Positions 42,797-51,302 of a stretch of DNA of 64,000 nt are shown here, piece after piece (position 1 is the first letter of the stretch; the number at the start of each line of letters is the position of its first letter). Position numbers and translations under genes: made by a program. Location: assembly GCF_002252505.1 (NCBI RefSeq), contig NZ_NNRL01000162.1, forward strand, positions 1 through 64,000, in the 5' to 3' direction. The notes under the pieces were generated by a model. The model saw only the letters and a program-made list of their open reading frames with translations, was not told the DNA's origin and searched no databases. This DNA is from Brucella grignonensis (lineage in GTDB: Bacteria; Pseudomonadota; Alphaproteobacteria; Rhizobiales; Rhizobiaceae).

Positions 42797-44377
42797 TTAG
42801 TGACCGCCGCCACCTCCTGCTGCTGCCTGCTTGGGTTTACGAAGCAGCATTGCACAGACTGCGAGCGTGCAGAACATCATGGTCAGAATGAAGAAGACAT
42901 CAATGAAGGACATCAGTGTCGCCTGTTGGCGTACCATGCCCGACATTTTGGCAATTGCGACTGTTGCTCCATCCATGCCTGCCGCGTTGTACTTGGCGGT
43001 CAGTTTGGCTAGCATCTGTTCGGCTTCTGCGTTGCCCCAGCGTACGTGTTCAGCCAGCCGCTCATAATGCATGTCACTGCGGCGCATCAAGATCGTGTTG
43101 ATGACAGCCAGACCGACGGCTCCGCCGAGATTTCGAGTGAGATTGAACAGACCGGAAGCGTTCTTCAGGAGAGCGGGGGGCAACGTACCAAGCGCCAGAT
43201 TGTTGATGGGCACCATGCAGAGCATCAGCGAACAGCCGCGCAGGATCTGCGGCAGCAGAAGTTCGTAGAAATCCCAATCTGCCGTAAGCCCTGTGACCAG
43301 CCACGTGCCGACCGCAAAGCCTAAGAAACCGATCATCATCATCAGGCGCGGATCCATGCGCGTAGACAGGAAGCCCGCCAGTGGCGCTGTGAAGAACATG
43401 GCAAGACCGCTCACAAACAGCGCCTCACCGATCATCAGGGCGTCATAGCCGCGTATGCTGCTGAGATAAAGCGGATAGAGATAGGTAAGACCATAGAGGC
43501 CGACGCCCATCACGAACGAAAACAAAGAGCCGAAAGCAAAATTGACGTTCTTGAAGGCGCGTAAGTCCACAATGGGTTCTTCGGCCGTGAAGGCTCTGAA
43601 GAAAAAGAGAATGCCGCCAATGATCATAACACCGGTCAGAATGAAGATAGCTTCGTCCTGCAGCCAGTCGTTACGCGGGCCCTCTTCCAGTACGTATTCC
43701 ATCGAGCCCAGGAATGCCGCCATGCCAGCAAGGCCCCACCAGTCGAATTTGCTCAAGAGCGAGCTGTCGCCTTCATCGAAGTCGATGAGGTTCCAGGCAG
43801 CAACCGTTACCAGAATGCCGGGGCCAACATTGACGAGAAACAGCCAGTGCCAGGAGAAGGCGTGGCTGAGATAGCCGCCCACGGTTGGTCCAATGGTTGG
43901 CGCAAGGGTTGCGACAAGGCCAATCATCGGCGAAACGATGGAGCGCTTGGATGGCGGAAAAATCGTGAATGCTGCCGCAAACACGCTCGGGATCATGCCG
44001 CCGCCGATGAAGCCCTGAATGGCGCGATAGACGATCATCTGATCGATATTGGTGGCAGTCGCACAGAGCATGGAGGCAAGTGTGAAGCCAGCAGCAGAAA
44101 CTGTGAACAGAACGCGGGTTGAGACAAGGCGACCGAGGAAGCCCGACAGCGGAATCATGATAACTTCCGCAATCAGATAAGATGTCTGAACCCAGGAGAT
44201 TTCGTCGGAGCTGGCGCTGAGGCCTGCCTGAATTTCAGACAGCGATGCAGACACAATCTGGATATCCAGAATGGCCATGAACATGCCGAACACCATCGCA
44301 AGAAAGGCAATCGCCTTCTTGGGATCGATGCGATCTTCTGCAGGGGCCATTGGCCCCATCGTGGTGTTTGCAGCCAT
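42797..44377 (-). CDS. DHA2-family MFS efflux transporter, EmrB-like
   Basis: A 526-residue inner-membrane drug/proton antiporter with 14 predicted membrane segments, the DHA2 (EmrB/QacA) type. Motifs include LDIQIVSASLSEIQ in segment 1 (the DHA2 motif D1 area), GFLGRLVSTR for the loop after segment 2, and IQGFIGGGMIPSVFAAAF resembling motif C. ATG 44377 is chosen since it gives a short cytoplasmic N-terminus; the frame is open to 44437. It works with the EmrA-like adaptor just upstream to move hydrophobic toxic compounds across both membranes, presumably through a TolC-type channel encoded elsewhere. Confidence 0.93.
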   Translation of the reverse strand: MAANTTMGPMAPAEDRIDPKKAIAFLAMVFGMFMAILDIQIVSASLSEIQAGLSASSDEISWVQTSYLIAEVIMIPLSGFLGRLVSTRVLFTVSAAGFTLASMLCATATNIDQMIVYRAIQGFIGGGMIPSVFAAAFTIFPPSKRSIVSPMIGLVATLAPTIGPTVGGYLSHAFSWHWLFLVNVGPGILVTVAAWNLIDFDEGDSSLLSKFDWWGLAGMAAFLGSMEYVLEEGPRNDWLQDEAIFILTGVMIIGGILFFFRAFTAEEPIVDLRAFKNVNFAFGSLFSFVMGVGLYGLTYLYPLYLSSIRGYDALMIGEALFVSGLAMFFTAPLAGFLSTRMDPRLMMMIGFLGFAVGTWLVTGLTADWDFYELLLPQILRGCSLMLCMVPINNLALGTLPPALLKNASGLFNLTRNLGGAVGLAVINTILMRRSDMHYERLAEHVRWGNAEAEQMLAKLTAKYNAAGMDGATVAIAKMSGMVRQQATLMSFIDVFFILTMMFCTLAVCAMLLRKPKQAAAGGGGGH

Positions 44378-44542
44378 GACCGCGCACTCCGAATAGGACG
44401 AGGAAAGGGACGCGAAAGCTACTCGCTGCGCCACCACATGTTCTAATGAGCCGTTTTCACGCGCATACCGAAGACTGTTTCACAATTTTCGGTATGCGCT
44501 CTCAAACGCAATCGCTTCTTTTAATTGGCCTTGGTTGGCCCT

Positions 44543-45772
44543 TTAATTGGCTTTGTCTTCCGGTGCGGTGCGTGTGTCCACTTCGACCGTCACGCTGAGA
44601 CCGGCGCGGATTTTGCCAGAATCGAGCGCGTCCTGAGGAATAGTGATGCGGACGGGAACACGCTGCACAATCTTGGTGAAGTTGCCGGTGGCATTTTCAG
44701 GCGGCAGCAGCGAGAACACGGCGCCCGATGCCGGGGCGACCGACGCAACCTTGCCTTCAAAGTAAGGGCCGTCGATGGCATCGACATAGATACGCGCTGT
44801 CTCACCGGTTTTGATGTGGCCGAGCTGCGTTTCCTTGAAATTGGCATCGATGTAGAGCTCATTCACAGGAACAAGTGCCGCAATCTTCTGCCCCGCAGAA
44901 ACAAGATCACCCTTTTTGCCGGAGAGATTTCCAACAACACCATCAAAAGGTGCACGCAGGGTGGTGAAGTTGAGATCGCGGGCAGCCTTGTCGCGGGCGA
45001 GCTCCAGCGAACGCATGGTGCTTTCTGACTCTTTATACTGCGCATTCAGCACTTCGATATTCGCATCTGCCGAAGCGATCTGTGCATTTGAACCAGCAAG
45101 CTTTGCTTTTGCCTGATCGAGCGACGACTGTGCGTTGTCCAACTCTGACTGTGCCGAGAACCGGGTGTCATGAAGCTTTTGGATGCGGACCATGGTGCTT
45201 TCGGCATTTTTCAGAACAGCCTGCGAGGCCTGTTCGTCTGCCTGAGCTTGCTGCAAGGTCGCCTTTGAAGCATCGATCTGCGTGCTGATACGTGCAAGCG
45301 TCTGCTTCTGCGTATCGAGCTTGGCGTTCGCTTCATCCAGCGCAATCTGATAATCTCCAGCATCAAGCTGGAAGATCACATCACCAGCCTTAATGTGCTG
45401 GTTCGCAACAACTGGAATGTTGTCGATATAGCCGGTGACTTTCGGTGCAATAGAAGCAATGTCACCCTGCACATATGCGTCATCCGTTGAAACCATGAAG
45501 CGGCCAACGGTCCACCAGTCATAGCCGTACCAAAGGCCGCCTGCGACCGCAGCAATAAGAACGACTGGCAGAACAACACGTTTGCCGAAGCCCTTTTTCT
45601 TGCCGCTTGTTGCGGTGTCGAGTGTGGCATCAGGTGCGGTTTTATCCGGGGCTGTTTGCGGTGCCGGCCGTTCGCTCAGAGGTTCGGTATTCACTCTGGA
45701 CTGTTCTCCCTGAGCCGTTGGGGTCGGGAAGGGGCGGATATCAGCCGTATCAACAGACTTATGGGCGGACAT
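44543..45772 (-). CDS. HlyD-family membrane fusion protein, EmrA-like
   Basis: A 409-residue periplasmic adaptor. A Pro-rich cytoplasmic N-terminus (1-60) leads to one membrane segment (about 66-86), then the lipoyl half-motif DDAYVQGDIASIAPKVTGYI near 97, a long coiled-coil hairpin (about 140-270, Gln/Ala-rich) and the second half-motif LRAPFDGVVGNLSGKKGDLV. This is standard EmrA architecture. It forms an operon with the EmrB-like gene 165 bp downstream and is divergent from a TetR gene. Two TetR-type palindromes lie in the shared promoter region. Confidence 0.93.
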   Translation of the reverse strand: MSAHKSVDTADIRPFPTPTAQGEQSRVNTEPLSERPAPQTAPDKTAPDATLDTATSGKKKGFGKRVVLPVVLIAAVAGGLWYGYDWWTVGRFMVSTDDAYVQGDIASIAPKVTGYIDNIPVVANQHIKAGDVIFQLDAGDYQIALDEANAKLDTQKQTLARISTQIDASKATLQQAQADEQASQAVLKNAESTMVRIQKLHDTRFSAQSELDNAQSSLDQAKAKLAGSNAQIASADANIEVLNAQYKESESTMRSLELARDKAARDLNFTTLRAPFDGVVGNLSGKKGDLVSAGQKIAALVPVNELYIDANFKETQLGHIKTGETARIYVDAIDGPYFEGKVASVAPASGAVFSLLPPENATGNFTKIVQRVPVRITIPQDALDSGKIRAGLSVTVEVDTRTAPEDKAN

Positions 45773-45800
45773 TTGGAAACTTTCTTTATAACCGCTTCAA

Positions 45801-45816
45801 CGAACCGCTTGGTTCG
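45801..45816. promoter_or_regulatory. TetR operator 1 (emrA side)
   Basis: CGAACC-GCTT-GGTTCG, a near-perfect palindrome 29 bp upstream of the emrA-like start. Its half-site CGAACC is shared with operator 2. Confidence 0.72.
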
Positions 45817-45856
45817 ATGTTGACTTAGAGCAATAAGTTGACCATATCAAGTGACA

Positions 45857-45874
45857 TCGAACCAATTGGTTCGA
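45857..45874. promoter_or_regulatory. TetR operator 2 (tetR side)
   Basis: TCGAACCAATTGGTTCGA, a perfect 18-bp palindrome 22 bp upstream of the regulator's ATG. With operator 1 it forms a pair 56 bp centre to centre, suited to repressing both divergent genes. Confidence 0.75.
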
Positions 45875-45895
45875 GAAAATTATGAGTTTTGTACA

Positions 45896-46630
45896 ATGAA
45901 TCGTGAACACCGCATAGAACAGAGTACTGCAGCTGCCTTGGATAGCAATGAGGTCAGTGCATTTGCGGTTGAGCCAGATGCGGAAGGCGGACGTACCCGT
46001 TTGGCCGCAGGACAAGATCCGATAAAGCGACAGCAGATTCTGGAAGGTGCGCAAAATGTGTTTCTGCGTATGGGATTTGATGCTGCGAGCATGAACGACA
46101 TTACGCGCGAAGCGGGTGTCTCCAAGGGAACGATTTACGTTTACTTCAACAGCAAGGAAGATCTGTTCGTTGCCTTGTGCGAACACTATCGGACGACGAC
46201 TTTCAGCAAACTTCTCGACAAGATCGACCAGGGATTTTCGACCCGCGAGGAGCTTGCTGATTTTGGTGTTACGCTGGTTACGCTCATAACATCGACCACT
46301 GCAATTCGTGCACAACGCATCATTCTTGGTGTGAGTGATCGCAAGCCTGAATTGTCTGCGCGCTTTTACGAACGTGGTCCTAAACGCAGTCATCTGATCA
46401 TGGCGGATTATTTTTCCAAAATGATCGAGGCAGGCGAACTTGAACCATTTGATCCACTGGAGAAGGCTTATCAGCTTTCGGATCTTTTTCTTTCCGGCCT
46501 CTATCGGCCCCGCCTTTTTGGCGTATTGAGCGAGCCTCCTTCGAGGCAGGCAATTGTTAAAAATGTCGAATCTGCTCTCGATTTTTTCTTCAAGGCGTAC
46601 GGCAAACGAAGCCCGGATGTTTCAAAATAG
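45896..46630 (+). CDS. TetR-family repressor of the efflux operon
   Basis: A 244-residue regulator. An N-terminal tail of about 45 residues precedes the HTH domain: RQQILEGAQNVFLRMGFDAASMNDITREAGVSKGTIYVYFNSKEDLF at about 40-86, the TetR hallmark. The C-terminal ligand-binding half is of the AcrR_C type (KAYQLSDLFLSGLYRPRLFG). I chose ATG 45896 because an upstream in-frame ATG at 45851 would put operator 2 inside the coding region. It should repress itself and emrAB until a drug-like ligand binds. Confidence 0.9.
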   Translation: MNREHRIEQSTAAALDSNEVSAFAVEPDAEGGRTRLAAGQDPIKRQQILEGAQNVFLRMGFDAASMNDITREAGVSKGTIYVYFNSKEDLFVALCEHYRTTTFSKLLDKIDQGFSTREELADFGVTLVTLITSTTAIRAQRIILGVSDRKPELSARFYERGPKRSHLIMADYFSKMIEAGELEPFDPLEKAYQLSDLFLSGLYRPRLFGVLSEPPSRQAIVKNVESALDFFFKAYGKRSPDVSK

Positions 46631-46890
46631 TACATCCACCCTTCGAGCGAAGGACTAAACACGCATAATCACGTCGGTAACGCAGTTTTCATTTGTGGGA
46701 ACCATATTTCAGCGCGGTTTTTGTGTGTTTTTGTGTGTAATAGATAGCAATCAATTTGTTGCGGGTTGCAACGCGACCCATTTTTTATGTGACTTATAAG
46801 TGATTGAAGGCCTGAAGGAGTCGATTCGCCACTTATTTTTTGTGGCATCAGATGAAGCCCTTTTTCCTTTATTACCAAGGATATTATGCA

Positions 46891-47673
46891 ATGACTCTCG
46901 ACTTGATTCATTTTCCGAATTTTAAGAAGACCTTCTTTGGCACCTCGTTCCAAGGCGATACACTAGCGCTTCTGACGCGAATCCGTGACGAGATTGGGTG
47001 CAAGTATATTATGCATACATATCGCGGGCGTATGGGAGATTGTACAAAAACAAACTCTTCCGATCTTACTGTGGTGATGACGTTCCCTTCCAGCTGGGCG
47101 ACCCGATACTCAGCGAAGAATTACTTCATAATTGATCCTGTCTTTCAGGATGACGCTCCCTATTATCGAAATGATTCCAGCGGCATCGTTCGCGATCTCA
47201 AGGAAGATGCTGCAGCATGTCCTGATGTCGCCGACATGCTACAGGATGCAGAGAAGCATGGACTGGGAAGTGTTTTTATTGCGGTCTCGGCACGCAATCC
47301 GAAGGGTGCTGTCGGCTGTACACTTTTCTGCTTTGAGCTTGAGGATCAAGCTACACGAGAAGAGTTTCTTCTCAAGATGCGCCCACGTCTGTTGAGTGTT
47401 TCAGGTATTATTCACAATACTCTGTGCGGTTGTGAGAATACAAAATCGGCGGCATCTCTCCTGACGCCACGTGAGATTGACTGCCTGCGTTGGGCGGCCA
47501 ATGGCAAGACCGACGGTGAAATCGCGGAAATTCTGAACATCGCTCGCTGGACGGTCGTCACTTATCTTCAAAACGCGAAGATCAAACTTAACTGTTCAAA
47601 CCGCACCTCTGCAGTGGCCACAGCGCTATCGCTTGGCATCATTGAAATGCCGGAAGTGCAGCATTTGATGTGA
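46891..47673 (+). CDS. vjbR: LuxR-type quorum-sensing regulator VjbR
   Basis: A 260-residue regulator with an N-terminal autoinducer-binding domain ([15 protein letters not shown] near 78-92 holds the conserved Tyr and Asp) and a C-terminal LuxR helix-turn-helix ([25 protein letters not shown], then [18 protein letters not shown]). The wording agrees closely with Brucella VjbR as I recall it, which controls the VirB secretion system and flagellar genes and is inhibited by C12-homoserine lactone. AAGG precedes ATG 46891, which gives the expected [17 protein letters not shown] start. Position beside the flagellar cluster supports the name. No luxI-type synthase gene is in the window. Confidence 0.92.
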   Translation: MTLDLIHFPNFKKTFFGTSFQGDTLALLTRIRDEIGCKYIMHTYRGRMGDCTKTNSSDLTVVMTFPSSWATRYSAKNYFIIDPVFQDDAPYYRNDSSGIVRDLKEDAAACPDVADMLQDAEKHGLGSVFIAVSARNPKGAVGCTLFCFELEDQATREEFLLKMRPRLLSVSGIIHNTLCGCENTKSAASLLTPREIDCLRWAANGKTDGEIAEILNIARWTVVTYLQNAKIKLNCSNRTSAVATALSLGIIEMPEVQHLM

Positions 47674-47697
47674 TGTCCCGTTTGTACGGAAACTGCT

Positions 47698-47732
47698 ATT
47701 ACACCGGATGCTTCAAACTTCCGGTGTAATTT
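47698..47732 (+). terminator. Terminator-like hairpin after vjbR
   Basis: ATTACACCGGA, loop of 11 nt, TCCGGTGTAAT then TT. A perfect 11-bp stem between convergent vjbR and the leftward flagellar operon. Confidence 0.7.
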
Positions 47733-47754
47733 CTGTAATACGTTCTGGTCTGGG

Positions 47755-48183
47755 TTAAGCCGTTTTCAACATTGGCAACCGGGCATTGTCTATGGCGTCA
47801 ATCAGGCGGGTCGTATTCTTCGCCGGATCGTCGTCGGGATTTTCAAATACAATGTGGCTTAGTTCAACGCTTGCTGTCTTGCCTGATAGTGTCAGGCGGA
47901 AATAAGCATAAACGCCCTTATTGCGAAACTCCATGTCGAGAACGATGGACGGATTTGTGAACCAGTCACATTGAAACTCGCCACCATGCCCGAGCTCAAG
48001 CGTGCCCGGGAAAAAGTGCAACTCAGTCGCCGAGTGAACGATATCTGCAATGTTGGCGAATAGCTCGCAACGGATGAAAGCGATATAGTCGGCTGGATCG
48101 ACCAGCCGAAGTTCAGCAACAACTTCGCGAATGTTCTCGGCAATGATTGCTTCGCGTTCGTTTGAAAATTGCAGGCTCTTCAT
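47755..48183 (-). CDS. Conserved-looking protein at the end of the flhB operon, unknown
   Basis: A 142-residue cytosolic protein with no signal or membrane segment. It has an alpha-helical start (NEREAIIAENIREVVAELRL), a beta-rich middle (ATELHFFPGTLELGHGGEFQCDW) and a helical end. I do not recognise a family. It lies 77 bp downstream of flhB on the same strand and is likely the last gene of the motA-to-flhB operon. A flagellar role is guilt by location only. Confidence 0.6.
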   Translation of the reverse strand: MKSLQFSNEREAIIAENIREVVAELRLVDPADYIAFIRCELFANIADIVHSATELHFFPGTLELGHGGEFQCDWFTNPSIVLDMEFRNKGVYAYFRLTLSGKTASVELSHIVFENPDDDPAKNTTRLIDAIDNARLPMLKTA

Positions 48184-48260
48184 CTTGCTACCGCCGATCC
48201 AGAAGAACAGAGATATGATATACTTGAATATCCCAAAGTCATCTCAAAACCCATCAATGT

Positions 48261-49331
48261 TCAATGTAATGCATGTCGAGCATTGATGACACGGATGAGT
48301 TCAGCGACAGCCTTGTAGAATTCAGGTGCGATCATTTGGTCGATATTCACTTGTTTATAGAGTGCGCGTGCCAATTGTACATCCTCGAAAACCGGGATTG
48401 AATTTGCGGTAGCTACTTCTCTTATTTTGAGGGCGATCAGATCTTGCCCCTTCGCAACAACAATTGGTGCTGCGTCCTCATTGGGTCGATAGCGTAGTGC
48501 CACAGAAAAATGGGTCGGATTGGCGACGATAAGTGTAGCGGTTGGCACGGCGTTGATCATGCGGCGGCGCGCACGATCGCGTCCCAGAGAACGCAGACGT
48601 GCTTTTACCAGTGGGTCGCCTTCCGACTGTTTGTGCTCATCTTTTACTTCCTGTTTGGTCATGCGCAATTCCTGCTTCCAGTGAATGCGCGACCACGCGA
48701 GATCGAAACCGGCTATTGCCGTGATTGCCAGCACATTGGCGACAAGAAGCCTGACCAGATTTTCGCGCAGGAACTCCGGCAACGCGCTTGGATCAGTCGC
48801 AACGGCATCGGTGAAAAGACTGTTGCTTTTGAAGAAGACGAAGAAAACAATGACACTGGCTGCCAGGAATTTTGCCAGCGACTTCAGGAATTCCACCTGA
48901 CCGGCCCGGCCGAAAATGCGCTGCCAGCCTTTGATCAACGATATCCGGGAAGCCTGAGGGCGGATACGCTCTCCGACCATACGTGGGGCGTTCTGAAAAG
49001 CCGAAGCCGCAATGCCCGCCAGCGGAATGATAATGAAGATCGGAATGAGGGCCATCCCGACCGACAGTGCCAGAATGCCAAACAGGTGGCTTGCATCCTC
49101 AGCACTGTTGAGTGTCCAGTCCTCTGGACGGTCCATCAATTCCCGTAAAACGACAGTGAGTTTTGTCGTCGCCGGAGCGGCTACAAAAACTGCGATGACC
49201 AGAAAGGAAGCAATGCCGGCAAGAATGGGCGCCTCGCGGGAAAAGGGCATATTACCCTTATCCAGAGCGTCGCGGATCTTCTTCTCGCTTGCTTCCTCTG
49301 TTTTACTCTCTTTGTCGGTATCATCTGACAT
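48261..49331 (-). CDS. flhB: Flagellar export apparatus protein FlhB
   Basis: A 356-residue membrane protein of the flagellar type III export gate that switches export from rod/hook to filament substrates. An N-terminal KTEEASEKKIRDALDKGNMPFSRE is typical, four membrane segments follow (about 35-215), and the cytoplasmic C-domain has the autocleavage NPTH site in TLIVANPTHFSVALRY near 270. Downstream of fliG in the leftward operon. Confidence 0.96.
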   Translation of the reverse strand: MSDDTDKESKTEEASEKKIRDALDKGNMPFSREAPILAGIASFLVIAVFVAAPATTKLTVVLRELMDRPEDWTLNSAEDASHLFGILALSVGMALIPIFIIIPLAGIAASAFQNAPRMVGERIRPQASRISLIKGWQRIFGRAGQVEFLKSLAKFLAASVIVFFVFFKSNSLFTDAVATDPSALPEFLRENLVRLLVANVLAITAIAGFDLAWSRIHWKQELRMTKQEVKDEHKQSEGDPLVKARLRSLGRDRARRRMINAVPTATLIVANPTHFSVALRYRPNEDAAPIVVAKGQDLIALKIREVATANSIPVFEDVQLARALYKQVNIDQMIAPEFYKAVAELIRVINARHALH

Positions 49332-49439
49332 GTGTCACACGCGTTATGGGAACATTTTCTGCAAAAGTTTGAAACAGCTTGGCATGAAGATAATGCTTGA
49401 AAACAAAGAGTTATAGTTTTTCAGGACAGTCGGGAGTGC

Positions 49440-50486
49440 CTATTCCGTACCTTCACCTGTATCGAGCGTGATGATGCCGCGCTCCGACAAATCGATCGCA
49501 ATGCGGGCAATAGCTCGCCTTGCATCTGTGATGTTCTGGCTGGTGATATTGCCCTGTTCGGCAGACAGCTCGCTTTCGACCATTCGGCGTCCGCGCGCGG
49601 AAAGCGACGAGAGCACAGTTTCCTGTAGGGCTGCATCTGCGCCGCGCAAAGCTGTTGCGATCTGCTCGGTCTGTACGTCATCGAAGAGCAGAAGGCGGGC
49701 ACGTTGCGACAGGCGTTCGATATCTTCAAAGTTGAAGAGCTTCGCCTTGATACGGGAAATATCGTCCTGGCTGAGATCTTTGAGGCTCGCCATGAGCTCT
49801 TCCATCTCCTGCCGGTCGAGCTGATTGAAGATGTTGGCAATCTGGCCGTGATGGGCTTTGACCGGGCCAGCATCGCTGCGTCCGAGAAGATCACGACGCA
49901 GCACATCTTCCAGGAGATCAGCGGCTGCAGGTGCGACGTTGCCGATATGCAATGAGCGTTGAACCACGGCACTGCGCAGCTGTGGAGGCAGTCCGACGAA
50001 AATACGTGCCGCGAGATCCGACGGGAGTTTGGAAACGATATAGGCGATGATCTGCGGGTGCTGATCTGCGAGATAGGTTTGCAGCCCTTCAATCGGCAGT
50101 CTTGCAAGCCCTGCCCAGACCGATTCCTGAACGAGCTGCGGTTGAACGCGCTCCTCGAATACCGCGTCTGCTTCATCCTGTGGTAGTGCTTCGCGCAGCA
50201 GGCCTTCAAAGCGCTCGGCTGCTTCGGAGACAGGCGCACCTTCGGCAAAAGAATCTTCGAACTGCTTTACGAGTTGTTCGAAATCGAGTGGTGAAATGGG
50301 TTCAAGCGTTCGGGCATGGCCAGCGAGCTTGCGCAAATCTTCTGCATTGAAATGCTTGAGCAGGCGTGATGCAGATGGACGGCCAATGGCGACAAGGATT
50401 GCTGCCGCTTTTTGTGGACCGGTGAGTGTATCGATCAATCCGCTTACGCTGTCGTCGGAAGGCTTTTGCGTTTCATTATCGGCCAT
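49440..50486 (-). CDS. fliG: Flagellar motor switch protein FliG
   Basis: A 348-residue rotor protein that contacts the stator and FliF. The N-terminal region GPQKAAAILVAIGRPSASRLLKHF (26-49) and the middle-domain LPSDLAARIFVGLPPQLRSAVVQRS are clear. The C-terminal torque domain has FEDIERLSQRARLLLFDDVQTEQIATALRGAD with its charged residues. ATG 50486 gives the MADNETQ start; an open frame to 50576 overlaps fliN. It lies 10 bp after fliN. Confidence 0.95.
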   Translation of the reverse strand: MADNETQKPSDDSVSGLIDTLTGPQKAAAILVAIGRPSASRLLKHFNAEDLRKLAGHARTLEPISPLDFEQLVKQFEDSFAEGAPVSEAAERFEGLLREALPQDEADAVFEERVQPQLVQESVWAGLARLPIEGLQTYLADQHPQIIAYIVSKLPSDLAARIFVGLPPQLRSAVVQRSLHIGNVAPAAADLLEDVLRRDLLGRSDAGPVKAHHGQIANIFNQLDRQEMEELMASLKDLSQDDISRIKAKLFNFEDIERLSQRARLLLFDDVQTEQIATALRGADAALQETVLSSLSARGRRMVESELSAEQGNITSQNITDARRAIARIAIDLSERGIITLDTGEGTE

Positions 50487-50496
50487 GGTCGATCCG

Positions 50497-50844
50497 TTAC
50501 TTACCGATGATTTCGGTAAGGCTGACGCCGAACCGCGAGGAGTCATCTTCGAGCACGATGACTTCACCGCGCGCAATCACACGTCCATTGACGACGATAT
50601 CGACCGGATCACCAATTTGCTTATCGAGCGTGATGACAGCACCGCGACCGAGCTTCATGAGGTTTGCGACTGGCATGGTTGTGCCACCGAGAACCACCTG
50701 AACATCGACCGGGATGCCCATGATAAGCTCAAGATTGGGCTTTGATGCACCAGCTTTGGCACTGCGCGGTTTGTCTTCGCGCAATTCTTCAATCGCCTCT
50801 TCCAGCTCTTGCTGCATATTTTCGTCCTTGTTCTCAGTGTTCAT
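50497..50844 (-). CDS. fliN: Flagellar motor switch protein FliN
   Basis: A 115-residue C-ring protein that, with FliM and FliG, sets rotation direction and aids export. The SpoA domain is complete: LELIMGIPVDVQVVLGGTTMPVANLMKLGRGAVITLDKQIGDPVDIVVNGRVIARGEVIVLED (about 38-100; key LGRG near 69). The N-terminal 35 residues are acidic and variable. Its start overlaps the preceding orf's stop by 4 bp. Confidence 0.95.
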   Translation of the reverse strand: MNTENKDENMQQELEEAIEELREDKPRSAKAGASKPNLELIMGIPVDVQVVLGGTTMPVANLMKLGRGAVITLDKQIGDPVDIVVNGRVIARGEVIVLEDDSSRFGVSLTEIIGK

Positions 50845-51302
50845 GCCTGCCCCGCGATTTCAACGGTTGCCTTTTTGACCGCACGGCGCACGAAGACTGG
50901 CAAGGCGCTTTTTTCTTTTGGTGCAGGCTCGCTTGCGGGCGAAAACACCTTTTCATCGATACGTGCCGCAGTTTCGGAAACATTGCGTGCGTGTCGCATA
51001 TCGCGTGTCAGAGCTTGACGCAGCCGGTTCAGCTCTTCGATCGCTTCGTCCATCTCGCGGCGCACGCGCGCTGTCTCTGTAAGACGCGCTTCCAGCTTGA
51101 GGGTCTCGTCTGACAAGTCGGTGCGCTGATTTTGCAATGACCTGGCCACACGCTCCAGACCATTGGAAGCCGCAGCCACACGCAGCGTCAACAGTTTGCC
51201 GAGCTTGATGGTTTCGTTAGCCTTGCGGCCCACGATGATGAGTGCGCCAAGCGAGCCGAGTGCCATAAGCGTCGATAATAGATTAGCCAGCAACAAGCTC
51301 AT
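50841..51302 (-). CDS. Membrane-anchored coiled-coil protein of the flagellar operon (DUF6468-like)
   Basis: A 153-residue protein with one N-terminal membrane segment (about 3-25, SLLLANLLSTLMALGSLGAL) and then a long charged coiled coil (about 35-110, rich in Arg, Glu and Leu) and a basic tail. It overlaps fliM by 20 bp and fliN by 4 bp, so it is co-translated with C-ring genes. The layout resembles alphaproteobacterial DUF6468 proteins of flagellar loci. No role is established to my knowledge; it could link the C-ring or stator to the membrane. Confidence 0.7.
   Translation of the reverse strand: MSLLLANLLSTLMALGSLGALIIVGRKANETIKLGKLLTLRVAAASNGLERVARSLQNQRTDLSDETLKLEARLTETARVRREMDEAIEELNRLRQALTRDMRHARNVSETAARIDEKVFSPASEPAPKEKSALPVFVRRAVKKATVEIAGQA

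Noticed and set aside
45851-45895. An earlier ATG for the TetR gene
   Set aside because: It would place the perfect operator palindrome (45857-45874) inside the coding sequence and add residues unlike any TetR start.
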